64,000 nt of DNA, taken from positions 1 to 64,000 of the forward strand of contig NZ_BMKW01000009.1 of assembly GCF_014644535.1 (NCBI RefSeq), in the 5' to 3' direction. Made by a program: the position numbers and the translations under genes. The notes under the pieces were generated by a model, which saw nothing but the letters and a program-made list of their open reading frames with translations, did not search any database and was not told the DNA's origin. Shown here in pieces: positions 17,775 to 26,733 of this stretch (positions within the stretch are counted from its first letter, which is position 1; every line of letters begins with the position of its first letter). Source of the stretch: Neoroseomonas lacus (GTDB taxonomy: Bacteria; Pseudomonadota; Alphaproteobacteria; Acetobacterales; Acetobacteraceae).

Positions 17775-18776
17775 TCAGCGCGAGGGCAGGAAGCCCACGA
17801 TATCGCGCGCCTTCGCCACGATCGGCTCGGCGATCGCGCTCGCCCGGTCCGCACCCAACCGCAGCGCGGCATCGAGCGCCGCCTGGTCTTCCAACAGCCG
17901 CTTCATCTCCGCCGCGATGGGCGAGAGATGCGCGATCAGCGCATCGGCCAGAGTGGATTTGAACGCGCCGAAACCCTGCCCGCCATGCTCGCGCAGCACA
18001 TTCTCCGGCAGGGTGCCGGTGATGGCGGCGAGAATGCCGACCAGGTTGCGCGCCTCCGGCCTGCCTTCGAGGCCCGCCATGTGCTCGGGCAACGGTTCCG
18101 GGTCGGTCTTCGCCCGCTTGATCTTCTGGGAGATGGTATCGGCATCGTCGGTGAGGTTGATGCGCGACTGGTCGGACGGGTCCGACTTCGACATCTTCTT
18201 GGACCCATCACGCAGCGACATGACGCGTGCGGCCACGCCCTGGATCAGCGGCTCGATATTCGGGAAGAAGTCCACGCCGTAATCGTGGTTGAACTTCTGC
18301 GCGATGTCGTTGGCCAGTTCCAGATGCTGCTTCTGATCATCGCCGACCGGCACCTTGGTCGCGTGATAGGCATGGATGTCGGCCGCCATCAGGTTCGGAT
18401 AGACATACAGCCCCGAGGAGACGGCTTCCTGGTTCTTGCCGGCCTTGTCCTTGAACTGCGTCATGCGGTTCAGCCAGCCGAGCCGTGCCACGCAGTTGAA
18501 GATCCAGGCGAGTTCGGCATGCGCGCGCACATGCGACTGCACGAACAGGATGCACCGCTTGGGGTCGAGCCCGCAGGCGATCAGCGCGGCCGCCATCTCC
18601 CGCGTCTGGCGGCGCAAATCGGCCGGGTCCTGCCATTGCGTGATCGCATGCAGGTCGACGACGCAGTAGATCGCCTCCTGCGTGTCCTGCAGCGGCACCC
18701 AGTTACGGATGGCGCCGAGGTAGTTGCCGAGGGTGGGCACGCCCGAAGGCTGGATGCCGGAGAAAACGCGGCTCAT
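17775..18776 (-). CDS. trpS: Tryptophan--tRNA ligase
   Basis: A 333-residue class I aminoacyl-tRNA synthetase that charges tRNA-Trp. The HIGH-type motif appears as PTLGNYLGA near the N-terminus ([21 protein letters not shown]), the KMSKS loop as KKMSKSDPS near residue 200, and the tryptophan pocket segment [17 protein letters not shown] is intact. Length is standard. It lies downstream of the isochorismatase gene on the same strand with a 56-bp gap. Confidence 0.97.
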   Translation of the reverse strand: MSRVFSGIQPSGVPTLGNYLGAIRNWVPLQDTQEAIYCVVDLHAITQWQDPADLRRQTREMAAALIACGLDPKRCILFVQSHVRAHAELAWIFNCVARLGWLNRMTQFKDKAGKNQEAVSSGLYVYPNLMAADIHAYHATKVPVGDDQKQHLELANDIAQKFNHDYGVDFFPNIEPLIQGVAARVMSLRDGSKKMSKSDPSDQSRINLTDDADTISQKIKRAKTDPEPLPEHMAGLEGRPEARNLVGILAAITGTLPENVLREHGGQGFGAFKSTLADALIAHLSPIAAEMKRLLEDQAALDAALRLGADRASAIAEPIVAKARDIVGFLPSR

Positions 18777-18832
18777 GGCACAGGACCATCATACTTGTGG
18801 GGCGGGCGTGATCCCGCTTCGGCGCGGGCACG

Positions 18833-19468
18833 TCAAGGCCGGTCATTGGCCTGGCGCCACGCCTCGATGGCCGCGATCGCCGCCGCGCCGTCGATCACAT
18901 CGGCATAGCGGCGGTCCACATCCAGCAGGTTCTGGTCATGCGCCACCTGGTCGTGGTCGCCCACGCAATCGCCCGGCACCATGACGCGGAAGCCGAGGGA
19001 GAAGGCGTCGATAACGCTCGCCCGCACGCAGCCGGAGGTGATGCAGCCGGTCACGATCACGGTGTCCACCCGCTCCTTCGTCAGGATGGCGGCGGCCGGC
19101 GTAGCGAAGAAGATCGAGGGTGCGGACTTCATCAGCACCACATCCGGCCCGGCCGCGGCGATGCGCGGGTCGAGTTCGACGGATGGCGTGCCGGCCAGCA
19201 GGTCATAGACCGGGTCGGCCTTCCAATGCGGCGCCGCGCGGGCGCTGAAATAGCCGTTGACGCAGGCGATGACCGGCAGGCCCGCGCGTTTGGCAGCCTC
19301 GATCAGCGGCACCGTGTTGCGCACGGCGGCATCCACCATCGGCGCGCCCGCCATCGGGAAGGCGGGGTCGGTGAAGCCGCGCTGGAAATCCACCACCACG
19401 AGGCCCGGCTTGGCGCCGAAGCCCTGCTTGCGGCTGCCGTAACCGCGCGCCGCGTATATGTCCGACAT
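18833..19468 (-). CDS. Isochorismatase-family hydrolase (N-carbamoylsarcosine amidase-like)
   Basis: A 211-residue cysteine hydrolase. The catalytic triad is visible as Asp in LVVVDFQRGF, Lys in VLMKSAPSIFF and Cys in VTGCITSGCVRASVIDA. The SGCVRASV signature is closest to N-carbamoylsarcosine amidohydrolase and maleamate amidohydrolases rather than nicotinamidase. ATG at 19468 was chosen because GGAGA lies six bases upstream; ATG at 19474 is too close to it. It is followed by trpS and preceded by a YggS gene on the same strand. The substrate is inferred only at family level. Confidence 0.85.
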   Translation of the reverse strand: MSDIYAARGYGSRKQGFGAKPGLVVVDFQRGFTDPAFPMAGAPMVDAAVRNTVPLIEAAKRAGLPVIACVNGYFSARAAPHWKADPVYDLLAGTPSVELDPRIAAAGPDVVLMKSAPSIFFATPAAAILTKERVDTVIVTGCITSGCVRASVIDAFSLGFRVMVPGDCVGDHDQVAHDQNLLDVDRRYADVIDGAAAIAAIEAWRQANDRP

Positions 19469-19536
19469 GCCCATTCTCCGTTGCGTCGCCGACACCGTCG
19501 TCTCCCCGCCGGCGGTGCAATCGGTGTGCCCCGGCG

Positions 19537-20220
19537 TCAGGCCGGCGCCGGCCGATGTCCGAAGATCGCCGTGCCAATCCTGACATGGGTGGCGCCCTCG
19601 GCGATCGCCGCCTCGAAATCGCCGCTCATACCCATCGAGACCACCGGCAGGTCGTGCCGGGCCGCCAAGTCCCGCAGGAAGGCGAAATGCGGCCGCGGGT
19701 CGCCCTCGACCGGCGGGATGCACATCAGCCCGGTGACCGGTAGGCCGTGGTCGTCGCGCGCGGCGCGGATGAAGGCATCGGCCTCGGCGCGCGGGATGCC
19801 GGATTTCTGCGCCTCATCCCCTGTATTGACCTGCACCAGGCAATCCGGGCGGCGCCCTTCCTTGGCCATGGCGGCGGCGATGGCGGCGGCGAGCTTGGGG
19901 CGGTCGATGGTTTCGATCACATCGGCGAGGGCGACCGCGTCGCGCGCCTTGTTGGTCTGCAAGCCACCAATGATATGCAGGCGCAAACCGGGGTGAGCGG
20001 CGCGCAGCGCGGGGAACTTGCCCTCGGCCTCCTGCACCCGGTTCTCGCCGAACACGGTCTGCCCGGCGGCGAGCGCGGCGAGCACCGCCTCCTGCGGGTG
20101 GGTCTTGGAGACGGCGACGAGGGTCACCTCCTCCGGAGCGCGGTTGGCGCGGCGGCAGGCCTCGGCAATCCTGGCGCGTATCGCTGCCAGGTTGGCGGAA
20201 ATCTCGGTGGCATAGGACAT
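19537..20220 (-). CDS. YggS/PROSC-type PLP homeostasis protein
   Basis: A 227-residue single-domain barrel protein that binds pyridoxal phosphate and buffers its concentration; no enzymatic activity is established for the family. Motifs: VAVSKTHP with the PLP-binding lysine, FGENRVQEAEGK, HIIGGLQTNKAR, VLVQVNTG-type strand, and the phosphate-binding SMGMSGDFEAAIAEGATHVRIG split over residues ~195-215. It diverges from the thiE-like gene with 46 bases between start codons. Confidence 0.93.
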   Translation of the reverse strand: MSYATEISANLAAIRARIAEACRRANRAPEEVTLVAVSKTHPQEAVLAALAAGQTVFGENRVQEAEGKFPALRAAHPGLRLHIIGGLQTNKARDAVALADVIETIDRPKLAAAIAAAMAKEGRRPDCLVQVNTGDEAQKSGIPRAEADAFIRAARDDHGLPVTGLMCIPPVEGDPRPHFAFLRDLAARHDLPVVSMGMSGDFEAAIAEGATHVRIGTAIFGHRPAPA

Positions 20221-20266
20221 GGCATGGCAAGGCTAGGGCAGATCGGCGCCAACCGGAATCCGTCGA

Positions 20267-20911
20267 ATGCATGATGCCGCCGCGCTGGCCGCGCGGGCCC
20301 GCCGCCTCACGCCCCCGTCGCGGCGCGGGCGGCGGCTACCGGCGCTGTGGCTGGTCACAGACCCGGTCCGGCTACCGGATCCGGTGGCACCGGCGGCGCG
20401 GTTGCCGCGCGGGGCGGGGGTGCTGGCGCGCGAGGCGTCGACGGGAGTGCGGGCGCGCCTCGCGGCCCTGTCCCGGCGGCGTGGGCTCGCCTTGCTGGTC
20501 GCCGGGGACGGCCGGGCGGCGCTGGCGGCGCGGGCCGGGCTGCATGTGCCCGATCGCCGCAGCACGGCCGGGCTGTTGCCCTTTCTCCTGGCGCGTCGGG
20601 CCGGCGCGCCGGGCACGGCGCTGACCATCGCCGCCCATGGTGGCGCGGCCTCGGCGGCACGGGCGCGTCGGCTGCGGCCCGACCTCGCCTTCCTATCGCC
20701 GCTGTTCACGACGCGCAGCCACCCCGGGGCGCCGGCCCTCGGGCCGCTGCGCTGGCTGCTGGCGGCTCGCCGGCTGCGGCTGCCGGCCGTGGCCCTCGGC
20801 GGGGTGGCTGTGGCGACCGTGGCGCGGGTGCCCGGACGGGCGGCCGGGATTGCGGCGATCGACGGCCTCGCGCCACAGGCTGTTGCCCCCCCGCCACACT
20901 GTCTCAGGTAA
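20267..20911 (+). CDS. Thiamine phosphate synthase-like protein
   Basis: A 214-residue TIM-barrel protein resembling ThiE, which joins HMP-pyrophosphate and thiazole phosphate to make thiamine phosphate, or the shorter TenI relatives. Seen are LWLVTDPVRLPDP, ARAGLHVPDR, FLSPLFTTRSHPGAPALG and VALGGV. Several ThiE substrate-loop residues are hard to recognise, and the chain is Arg/Ala-rich, so it could be a degenerate TenI-like protein. No TPP riboswitch core is visible upstream, and no other thi gene is in the window. Confidence 0.75.
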   Translation: MHDAAALAARARRLTPPSRRGRRLPALWLVTDPVRLPDPVAPAARLPRGAGVLAREASTGVRARLAALSRRRGLALLVAGDGRAALAARAGLHVPDRRSTAGLLPFLLARRAGAPGTALTIAAHGGAASAARARRLRPDLAFLSPLFTTRSHPGAPALGPLRWLLAARRLRLPAVALGGVAVATVARVPGRAAGIAAIDGLAPQAVAPPPHCLR

Positions 20912-21083
20912 GTCGCGGCGGGGGTGACTGCGCGGTTGCCGCGCGCGGCGGTGCCAGGACATAGTCCGGCCCAGGCCAGACGCCGTCGTTCTCCCTTTTT
21001 GGGGGATTGCGGCGGCGGACCCTGTCCGGGGGGGCAGGGCGGCCGTCGGAACTGCCGGTATGCCGGCGATGAGGAGGACTAGA

Positions 21084-22547
21084 ATGCGCAAGATTCTGCT
21101 GGGGACGACCGCTGTTGTCGGCGCCGCCCTGCTGGCGCCGGGGGCTTTCGCCCAGACGACGCGTGGCGGTGGTGGTGCGGTTGGTCAGGGCGTTCCGCTG
21201 CAAACGGCCCCTGGGACCGTTGGCGTTGCCCCGACCCCGCTGAACGTCGGCCCGTCCGCTCCGTCGACGCAGGTGACGGCCGCGCCGACGCCGGCGATGG
21301 CTGGTGCCGGTGGCCTGACCATCCGCCTTGGCGGTTACTTCGCCTTCACGGGCGCCGCGGTCCAGGACGACTGGGATCGCGCGCGCAGCCGCAACGGCGT
21401 GACCGGCGTGAACAACGCCGCTTCCCGCCAGCGCTATGACTTCCGCAACGACGCGGAACTGAACGTCTTCGTCGACGGTCGCACCTCGAACGGCATCACC
21501 TACGGCGCCGTGTTCGAAATGCAGATGGACAACGTCGTCGCCACCGCGGGTGACGGCACGACCGTCTCCTTCGATGAGCTGTACGGCTACATCGGCTTCG
21601 ACGGCTTCGGCACCTTCCGCTTCGGTCAGGAAGACAGCGCCGCCTCGCTGCTGCAGGTTCGCGCGCCGGCCTCGCAGGCCCTCGGCGGCGACGCCGAGTG
21701 GGACGAATTCATCGTCCAGACCGGTCTGGCCGACAGCTCGCCCTACATCATGTCGGGCATCAACGACGGCAACGACGCGACGAAGGTCATCTACCTCTCG
21801 CCGCAGTTCGCAGGCTTTGACTTCGGCCTGTCCTACGCCGCCAACTCCGGCGAAGGCGAGCGCACCAACAACGAAGGCAGCACCACCTCGGCGCAGCGCG
21901 ACCGTCTCGGCATCGAGAACGAGATGTCGGCCGCTGTCCGTTACCGCGGCACCTTCGGCCCGGTGGGCGTGATCGCCGGTATCGGTGGCATGTGGGCGAG
22001 CCCGCCGCAGCAGAACGCGGCCGGCCAGCAGCTCGGCGCCATCGGCAACCCGCGTCCGCAGGACGTGTACGCCTACACCGGCGGCCTCGTGCTGACGGGC
22101 TACGGCTTCTCGTTCGGTGGTGAATACACCTGGGGCCAGTATCGTGGCGCCTCGGTCGGCCGTACCGCCGTCAACGCCGGTGTGGACAGCTCGAATCACT
22201 ATCTGATCGGCGCGACCTACACTGTTGGCCCGCTTGTGTTCGGCGCCGTCTGGGGCCAGGGCAACCAGGGCAACGGCGTTCGCCGCACGGGTACCGCTTC
22301 GGCGCCGGTGTTCACCGACCTGCCCGACCGTACGCAGTCGCTCTGGGGCGTGGGCGTTGCCTACAACCTGGCGCCGGGTCTGGTGCTCTTCGGCCTGTAC
22401 AACAACATCAACGACGAGAACGTGCCGACCGCGCAGCCGACCAACGCCCGCTACACTGGCGGCACCGGCACGACGCTGGCTTCGTTCAACGGCAGCAACA
22501 CCCGCACGATCAACATCGGCGTGGTGGGCATCCGCCTCGCCTTCTGA
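21084..22547 (+). CDS. Outer-membrane porin
   Basis: A 487-residue exported beta-barrel protein. Signal peptide MRKILLGTTAVVGAALLAPGAFA is followed by a flexible Gly/Pro/Thr-rich segment to about residue 80. Then come repeated amphipathic strands such as TIRLGGYFAFTGAA, YDFRNDAELNVFVDG, GFGTFRFGQEDS and FGLSYAANSGEGER, ending in a C-terminal phenylalanine (GIRLAF), the BAM recognition signature. GAGGAGGACTAG precedes the ATG. Codon use is less extreme in GC than in its neighbours, as is usual for highly expressed genes. It is a general alphaproteobacterial porin by similarity; solute preference is unknown. Confidence 0.92.
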   Translation: MRKILLGTTAVVGAALLAPGAFAQTTRGGGGAVGQGVPLQTAPGTVGVAPTPLNVGPSAPSTQVTAAPTPAMAGAGGLTIRLGGYFAFTGAAVQDDWDRARSRNGVTGVNNAASRQRYDFRNDAELNVFVDGRTSNGITYGAVFEMQMDNVVATAGDGTTVSFDELYGYIGFDGFGTFRFGQEDSAASLLQVRAPASQALGGDAEWDEFIVQTGLADSSPYIMSGINDGNDATKVIYLSPQFAGFDFGLSYAANSGEGERTNNEGSTTSAQRDRLGIENEMSAAVRYRGTFGPVGVIAGIGGMWASPPQQNAAGQQLGAIGNPRPQDVYAYTGGLVLTGYGFSFGGEYTWGQYRGASVGRTAVNAGVDSSNHYLIGATYTVGPLVFGAVWGQGNQGNGVRRTGTASAPVFTDLPDRTQSLWGVGVAYNLAPGLVLFGLYNNINDENVPTAQPTNARYTGGTGTTLASFNGSNTRTINIGVVGIRLAF

Positions 22548-22570
22548 TCCTTCGGGTCGGAAGCAACGGG

Positions 22571-22596
22571 GGGCGGCAGGGGAAACCCTGCCGCCC
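22571..22596 (+). terminator. Strong hairpin after the porin gene
   Basis: GGGCGGCAGGG-GAAA-CCCTGCCGCCC is a perfect 11-bp stem with a GAAA loop, 24 bases after the porin stop. It is followed by TTCGCGTTT, a weak T-rich tract. A good intrinsic terminator candidate that separates the porin from the downstream gene. Confidence 0.75.
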
Positions 22597-22656
22597 TTCG
22601 CGTTTGCGGGGGCCGCATCCGGCCCCGCACGAGACATCGAACCAAAGGGACTGCCG

Positions 22657-24945
22657 ATGGCGGCCGCCGTCGATCTTCGCCACTGCATGGCGCTTCATCA
22701 GGCTGGGCAGTTGGATGAAGCCATCCTGTGCTATCGCCGCGCCTTGCCGCAGGACAGCACCGGCATCCAGGTCAACCGCCTGCTGGGCCTGGCGCTCTTC
22801 GCCAAGGGCGACGCCGCCGAGGCGCTGAAGCACCTGCGCGCCGCGCTCGCCCGCGCACCGCGCGAACCGGCCTTGCTGAACGATATCGGCAATGCGCTAC
22901 GCGCCCTCGGCCGCAGGGCGGAAGCCGAACAGGCCTTCCGCGGCGCCATCGCCGCCAATCCCGGCTTTGCCTTCGCGCAGTTCAACCTGGCCGATGCATT
23001 GCTGGAAGCCGGCCGCCATGCCGAGGCGCTGGAGGTCTACCGCACCATCCTGATGCGCCGCTTCGACGGCATCGACGCGGATTTCCACAACAATCTCGGC
23101 ACCTGCCTGATGGCGCTGGACCGCCCGCAGGAGGCGCTGACCGCCTTCACCGCCGCCTTGAAGACCGACGCCACCCATGTCGCCGCGGCAGCGCATGCCG
23201 GAGCCGCCCTGCAGCGGCTGGGTCGCAACAGCGAGTCCGTGGCCTTCCTGCGCGAGACGGCGCGCCGCGGCGGCGCCACGATGCAAGTGCTGGCCACGCT
23301 CGGGCAGGGTCTGCTGAACCTAACCGACTACGCCCCGGCGCTCGAGGTATTCGACGAGGTGCTGCGTCACCAGCCCGACCTCGAGCGCGGCCTGACCGGC
23401 CGCGGCCTCGCACTCAGCGGCCTGCGCCGGCATGAGGAGGCTATGGCCACGCTCGACCGCGCGGCGGCGCTCTACCCGGCCTCGCGGTCGGTGCAGCTGG
23501 TCAGCGGCAATATCCGCCTGGCCGCCATGGATGCCGAAGGGGCGGTCGCCGCCTTCGCCCGCGCCGCCGCCCTGCCGGCGGGGTCCTCGCCCGACGCCGC
23601 GCTGGCCCTGCTGATGTTCAACCGGCTGCGGCTGTGTGACTGGACCGATGCCGCGGCGACGCGCCAGGCGATCCTCGCGGGCTTCGCCAATGGCACGCAG
23701 CGCCTGCCGCCCTTCGAGGCTTTGTGCATCGCCGACGACCCCGCGCTGCATCTGCGCTGCGCCAACCAGTATGCGCGCGAATACCAGCCGCTGCGCCGCG
23801 CGGCCCTGCCCCTCGGCGAAATCGGGCGGCGCATCCGCATTGGCTATGTAAGCGGCGAATTGCGCGAACACGCGGTCGGCCACCTGCTGGCGCGGCTGCT
23901 GGAACTCCATGACCGCACCGCCTTCGAGGTGCACGCCATTTCGCTCGGCCGGATGACCGGGGACCCGGTGCAGGCGCGGCTGCATGCCGCGGTCGATGGC
24001 TTCCACGATGTCTCGGCCATGCCCGATGACGCGGCGGTCGCGCATCTGCGTGGCCTTCACCTCGATGTCGCGATCAACCTCAACGGCTATACGGGGGATT
24101 CGCGCACCACGCTGTTCGCGCAGGGCATCGCACCGGTGCAGGCGCTGTTCCTCGGCTATCCCGGGACCATGGGCGCGCCCTTCATGGACTATATCCTGGC
24201 CGACACCATCACCGTGCCGCCCGGCGCGGAAGGTTTCTACGCCGAGAAGGTGGTCCGCCTGCCGGGCAGCTTCATGCCGACCGACAATCTGCGCGAGATC
24301 ACCATCGGCGGGCTGACCCGCGCACAATTCGGCCTGCCCGAACACGGCATCGTCTTCTGCTGCTTCAACAACACCCACAAGATCCTGCCCGAAGCGTTCG
24401 ACGGGCTGATGCGCATCCTCGCCGCCACGCCCGGTTCGGTGCTCTGGCTGCGCGAGGAGAATGCGGCCGCGACCCGCAACCTCAGGGCCGAGGCCGCCGC
24501 GCGCGGCATCGACCCGGCGCGGCTGGTGATGGCCGCGCGGGTGGACCATGCCGACCATCTCGGCCGGCATGCGCTGGCCGACCTGTTCCTCGACACGCTG
24601 CCTTACAATGCCCACACCACGGCCTGCGACGCGCTCGGCGCCGGCCTGCCGGTGCTGACCCGGATCGGCGAGGCCTTCGCCGGCCGCGTCGCGGCCAGCC
24701 TGCTCGACGCCGTCGGCTTGCCGGAGATGGTGGTGGACAGCCAGGCGACCTTCGAGGCGCGGGCGATCGCCCTGGCGGCGGACCCTGCCGCGCTCGGCGC
24801 CATCCGCGCCAGGCTGGCGGCGGCGCTGGACGACCAGCCGCTGTTCGATACCCCCCGATATGCACGCGCCATCGAACGGGCCCTGCGGGCCATGGTCGAC
24901 CGGCATCGGGCCGGGGAAGCCCCGGAAGCGTTTCTTGTCACGTAA
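22657..24945 (+). CDS. TPR protein with OGT-type (GT41) glycosyltransferase domain
   Basis: A 762-residue soluble protein. Residues ~1-330 form tandem tetratricopeptide repeats (for example ALKHLRAALARAPREPALLNDIGNAL and AEQAFRGAIAANPGFAFAQFNLADAL). Residues ~390-750 match the O-linked N-acetylglucosamine transferase/SPINDLY catalytic domain: RIRIGYVSGELREHAVGHL, DVAINLNGYTGDSRT, FLGYPGTMGAPFMDYILAD, FCCFNNTHKILP and LADLFLDTLPYNAHTTACDAL. Such proteins transfer sugars to Ser/Thr of target proteins. It begins 110 bases after the porin and probably has its own promoter; the target is not evident. Confidence 0.9.
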   Translation: MAAAVDLRHCMALHQAGQLDEAILCYRRALPQDSTGIQVNRLLGLALFAKGDAAEALKHLRAALARAPREPALLNDIGNALRALGRRAEAEQAFRGAIAANPGFAFAQFNLADALLEAGRHAEALEVYRTILMRRFDGIDADFHNNLGTCLMALDRPQEALTAFTAALKTDATHVAAAAHAGAALQRLGRNSESVAFLRETARRGGATMQVLATLGQGLLNLTDYAPALEVFDEVLRHQPDLERGLTGRGLALSGLRRHEEAMATLDRAAALYPASRSVQLVSGNIRLAAMDAEGAVAAFARAAALPAGSSPDAALALLMFNRLRLCDWTDAAATRQAILAGFANGTQRLPPFEALCIADDPALHLRCANQYAREYQPLRRAALPLGEIGRRIRIGYVSGELREHAVGHLLARLLELHDRTAFEVHAISLGRMTGDPVQARLHAAVDGFHDVSAMPDDAAVAHLRGLHLDVAINLNGYTGDSRTTLFAQGIAPVQALFLGYPGTMGAPFMDYILADTITVPPGAEGFYAEKVVRLPGSFMPTDNLREITIGGLTRAQFGLPEHGIVFCCFNNTHKILPEAFDGLMRILAATPGSVLWLREENAAATRNLRAEAAARGIDPARLVMAARVDHADHLGRHALADLFLDTLPYNAHTTACDALGAGLPVLTRIGEAFAGRVAASLLDAVGLPEMVVDSQATFEARAIALAADPAALGAIRARLAAALDDQPLFDTPRYARAIERALRAMVDRHRAGEAPEAFLVT

Positions 24946-25019
24946 CAGACGGCCCCGTGACGTGTTTCGATGAGGCCTGCCTTTTCACCGCCATGGTTCA
25001 GGCGCTACAACACGCCCCC

Positions 25020-25592
25020 ATGACCCGTGCCGCCTTCCCCCGATGCCGCTCCGCGGCCATGCTCTGCGCTCTTGGCGTTGCCGCTCTGCTCGGCGCATGC
25101 AGCGATTCCGACTCTGTCCGCAATGTCGGCCGGGACGAGTACACCTCCCAGTCCGGCCGCGATCGCGTCCGAGGCCGCCTCACCGGCCAGGATGACGGCG
25201 TCGTGCTGTTCGGCACCTCGCGAAACAGTTCGGCGGCTGCCGATGCCGGTGCGCCGAGCGGCGGCGCCGGGCTCGGCGTCAACGCCTATCTGTGGCGCGC
25301 CACGCTCGACACGCTGTCCTTCATGCCCCTGGCCTCGGCCGACCCCTTCGGTGGCGTGATCATCACCGACTGGTATTCACCGCCCGGCGCGACCGCAGAA
25401 CGCTTCAAGGCGACCGCCTATGTGATGGGCCGCCAACTTCGCTCGGATGGTGTGCGCGTCTCGGTGTTCCGCCAGGTGCGGCAGGGCAACAACTGGACCG
25501 ACGCGCTGGTGACGCCGGCGACGGCGGCGGAACTCGAGGATCGCGTCCTCGCCCGTGCGCGCGAACTGCGCAGCCAGAACACCGGTTCATAG
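25020..25592 (+). CDS. DUF3576 lipoprotein
   Basis: A 190-residue putative lipoprotein, with lipobox LLGAC about 27 residues after the chosen ATG. The rest carries the DUF3576 pattern: LGVNAYLWRATLDTLSFMPLASADPFGGVIITDWYSPP and a C-terminal RVLARARELR helix. DUF3576 proteins are restricted largely to Alphaproteobacteria and, as I recall, often precede leuS; here leuS is 33 kb away. Function is unknown, though an envelope location is likely. GTG and ATG starts further upstream are possible but would bury the signal peptide. Confidence 0.85.
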   Translation: MTRAAFPRCRSAAMLCALGVAALLGACSDSDSVRNVGRDEYTSQSGRDRVRGRLTGQDDGVVLFGTSRNSSAAADAGAPSGGAGLGVNAYLWRATLDTLSFMPLASADPFGGVIITDWYSPPGATAERFKATAYVMGRQLRSDGVRVSVFRQVRQGNNWTDALVTPATAAELEDRVLARARELRSQNTGS

Positions 25593-25600
25593 TCCAGTTC

Positions 25601-25626
25601 GCGCCCGACTGGAATCAGTCAGGCGC
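25601..25626 (+). terminator. Hairpin after the DUF3576 gene
   Basis: GCGCC-C-GACTG, loop GAAT, then CAGTC-A-GGCGC: ten pairs with one mismatch, eight bases after the stop. A second inverted repeat, GCTCGCGAA / TTCGCGAGC, lies at 25635-25643 and 25664-25672. The two hairpins sit between convergent genes and could terminate both transcripts. Confidence 0.55.
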
Positions 25627-25791
25627 GTGAAGATGCTCGCGAAAACAAGGAAATAGAACGGCCTTCGCGAGCACAGGCGAGCGAGAACCGCTGTCGTCAA
25701 CGGGGCTGGGCGGAACCGCCGCAACCAATGCCTCGCATCCAGGACGGGAAGGACGGGCCCGTTGCTGGAGCCCGTCGCCTCCGCTGGATCG

Positions 25792-26733
25792 TCAGGCGAC
25801 GCGCTGCACCGCTTCGATGACCGCATCAATGCGCGCAGAGATACGCGCGCGGATACGGTCGAGGCCCCCACCATGCTGCATCAGCGGGTAGCAGGCGTTC
25901 GTCGCGTAGCGGCCGTTGGTGCGCTCGCTCGCGAAGTCCTTGAACAGTGTCGCGACGCCGTAGTTGTCGAAGTTCTTGCGGTTGCCGTCGTCGAAATAGC
26001 TTTCCGACACCGCGCCTTCGGCCACCAGCAGGCCATGCGACGGCAGCTCGACATGCCAGTAGGTCACCTCCGGGCACCAGGCCTCCTGCACGATGGTGCT
26101 GTCGTTCACCAGCAGCTTCGCCGGCACCAAGTGGCCGTCGAGGAACATCGCGTGGTCAGGCGAGACGCGCAGGTCCCGGAACGGCACGCCATCGGCGAGG
26201 GCGCCGGCCTTGATCAGCACCGGCGCGACTTTCGCGGGGGCCGGATGCCGGGCGACATTGACGCGGCTGTGGCCAAGCCAGATCACCGGCTGCAACGGCG
26301 CGCCGGAATGCGGCGTCACCACTAGGTCACCGACGCGCAGATCCTCGACGGCGACTTCACCGCGCGCGGTGGCGACCTTCGTGCCGGCCGCGAAGCAGGC
26401 ATTGACGCCGACGGGGATGGAGTTGACGTCAACGAGGATGGAGTTGCTGGTCGGGGTGCCGCTCGAATCCCGCGCCACGAAATTGTAGTCCACGTTCGGG
26501 TCGAGCGCGGCGGTGTTGAGGGTGACGGCCTGGGTGTAGGTGTGATTGCCGCTGGTCTGGCTGGCGGTCGTCGACCCGACGAGCACCGGCGTGCCCCCGC
26601 CAACCGGCGTCGCATACAGGTTGATCGTGCCGGTGTAGTTGCCCGTCAGCGAGAAGGTGACCGTGGCGGTGCCGCCCGGCTGCAGCACGGGATTGGGCGA
26701 GATGCTGTTGAGCGTCACGGATTGAGTAGGCAT
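25792..26733 (-). CDS. Hint-domain (Hedgehog/intein) protein with N-terminal beta-sandwich
   Basis: A 313-residue protein in two parts. Residues 1-105 look like an Ig-like/CARDB-type beta-sandwich (LQPGGTATVTFSLTGNYTGTINLYA). Residues 112-290 are a Hint_2 module starting at Cys113 (NACFAAGTKVATARGEVAVEDLRVGDLV), with SPDHAMFLDGHLVPAKLLVN and AEGAVSESYFDDGN. Hint modules can cleave the peptide bond before the cysteine; no C-terminal His-Asn splice junction is seen. It has no obvious signal peptide, so secretion by a type I route is possible. The upstream region is long and AT-rich. Confidence 0.82.
   Translation of the reverse strand: MPTQSVTLNSISPNPVLQPGGTATVTFSLTGNYTGTINLYATPVGGGTPVLVGSTTASQTSGNHTYTQAVTLNTAALDPNVDYNFVARDSSGTPTSNSILVDVNSIPVGVNACFAAGTKVATARGEVAVEDLRVGDLVVTPHSGAPLQPVIWLGHSRVNVARHPAPAKVAPVLIKAGALADGVPFRDLRVSPDHAMFLDGHLVPAKLLVNDSTIVQEAWCPEVTYWHVELPSHGLLVAEGAVSESYFDDGNRKNFDNYGVATLFKDFASERTNGRYATNACYPLMQHGGGLDRIRARISARIDAVIEAVQRVA

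Noticed and set aside
20221-20266. Possible TPP riboswitch before the ThiE-like gene
   Set aside because: The gap is 46 bases and lacks the CTGAGA and ACC-CTGAT core elements.
20267-20911. Alternative GC-rich frames overlapping the ThiE-like gene
   Set aside because: Only the 20267-20911 frame carries family motifs (VTDPVRLPDP, LHVPDR, VALGGV); the others are Arg/Gly/Ala-rich shadows.
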